Source of the DNA: Candidatus Sulfotelmatobacter sp.
Lineage (GTDB): Bacteria > Acidobacteriota > Terriglobia > Terriglobales > Acidobacteriaceae
Direction of reading: 5' to 3'
Length of the DNA: 5,761 bases
Assembly (NCBI GenBank): GCA_030040725.1
Contig: JASHTD010000357.1
Coordinates: 1-5,761, forward strand
Position 1 is the first letter of the stretch; every line of letters begins with the position of its first letter. This document shows positions 5,391-5,761 of the stretch, in pieces. A program made the position numbers and the translations under genes. The notes beneath the pieces are model-generated. The model saw nothing but the letters and a program-made list of their open reading frames with translations, ran no database searches and was not told the origin of the DNA.

Positions 5391-5761
5391 TCACAGGAAT
5401 CTCTCGGCCGCGACTGTAAGCTTTCGGGCACGAGCTCCGGACTCGACAACATCGATCCCGGTGTTCGTGGTGGACACACTTGCCACGCCTCGAAACATCT
5501 CCGGCACTCTAAACAACAAAATCAGAAATCGAATTCGAGCCTTGGATTTGGCCGGAAGCCAGCGATACGTTGGTTCTCCGAACAGCGGCCCTTGCTCGAT
5601 AGTTTCACGTCTCGGAATAGAGAATGGAGTGGTGCTGAACTCCAGTCCTCTGCAGAAAGTTTTTCCGCGCCACGGGGCAGATGTCCGGTTGTATCGTTCT
5701 TCCCAATTACCCACCCAAGGAAAGTCTGCCCGTCGAAATGCGTACACGACCAGAAGCTTCA
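5391..5761 (-). CDS. C-terminal part of a sugar mutarotase-fold-like protein (runs off the right edge)
   Basis: The frame is open to the window edge, giving the last 122 residues and a stop at 5391-5393. A GTG at 5747 is internal: the residues before it (KLLVV) continue the same strand, KLLVVYAFRRADFPW. Visible motifs are WVGNWEE (15-21), SAPWRGKTFCRGLEF, TTPFSIPRRETIEQG and LFGEPTYRWLPAKSKARIRF. I remember these as a recurring C-terminal signature of proteins in Acidobacteria and similar bacteria that are usually hypothetical or aldose-epimerase-like. The fold would be a beta-sandwich binding a hexose or pentose, and the role may be anomer interconversion ahead of the isomerase. Catalytic residues lie outside the window, so activity cannot be judged. 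It precedes the kinase by 121 bases in the same direction and is probably the first or an upstream operon gene. Confidence 0.6.
   Translation of the reverse strand, partial: KLLVVYAFRRADFPWVGNWEERYNRTSAPWRGKTFCRGLEFSTTPFSIPRRETIEQGPLFGEPTYRWLPAKSKARIRFLILLFRVPEMFRGVASVSTTNTGIDVVESGARARKLTVAAERFL

Noticed and set aside
5745..5747. GTG as start of a 118-residue complete protein at the right edge
   Set aside because: No ribosome site is visible, and the residues before it continue the same conserved strand, so the gene enters from outside the window.
1..5761. CRISPR array, phage gene cluster or toxin-antitoxin pair
   Set aside because: No regularly spaced repeats, no phage structural or integrase genes and no paired small genes are visible.

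Overview
The window looks like a chromosomal segment from an acidobacterium (Terriglobia-type). The main evidence is the start of a TonB-dependent receptor of the large Oar-like type, with an export signal followed directly by a carboxypeptidase-regulatory-like domain; such receptors are greatly expanded in that phylum. Moderate G+C by eye and a palindromic repeat just after an operon fit this. The assignment is inference from protein style, not from a marker gene.

Every gene I can support lies on the minus strand, so the window reads from right to left. At the right edge (5391-5761) is the C-terminal end of a protein that resembles sugar mutarotase-fold proteins. After a 121-base gap with two clean inverted repeats comes an FGGY sugar kinase (3722-5269). 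A fucose/arabinose-isomerase-like protein (2343-3725) overlaps it by 4 bases (GTGA). After a 70-base gap comes an exported metal-dependent amidohydrolase (1166-2272). Together these look like a sugar-catabolic operon: mutarotase-like protein, aldose-ketose isomerase and ketose kinase, plus a hydrolase that probably acts outside the cytoplasm. The substrate cannot be read from the sequence.

Between the operon and the receptor is about 800 bases without a convincing gene. From right to left it holds a chain of strong hairpins that looks like a dispersed palindromic element (1076-1159), then a G+C-poor, atypically coded stretch (about 770-985). A 20-base word at 1001-1020 reads like the 3' end of a serine tRNA, and a degraded copy lies at 650-675. 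Last come a TTGACA-type promoter candidate and a long leader in front of the receptor, which starts at 365 and leaves the window at base 1.

The most interesting points are the uncharacterised isomerase/kinase/mutarotase-like/amidohydrolase set, an apparent change in the isomerase's metal-site motif, and the possible remnant of a small integrated element marked by tRNA-like ends.
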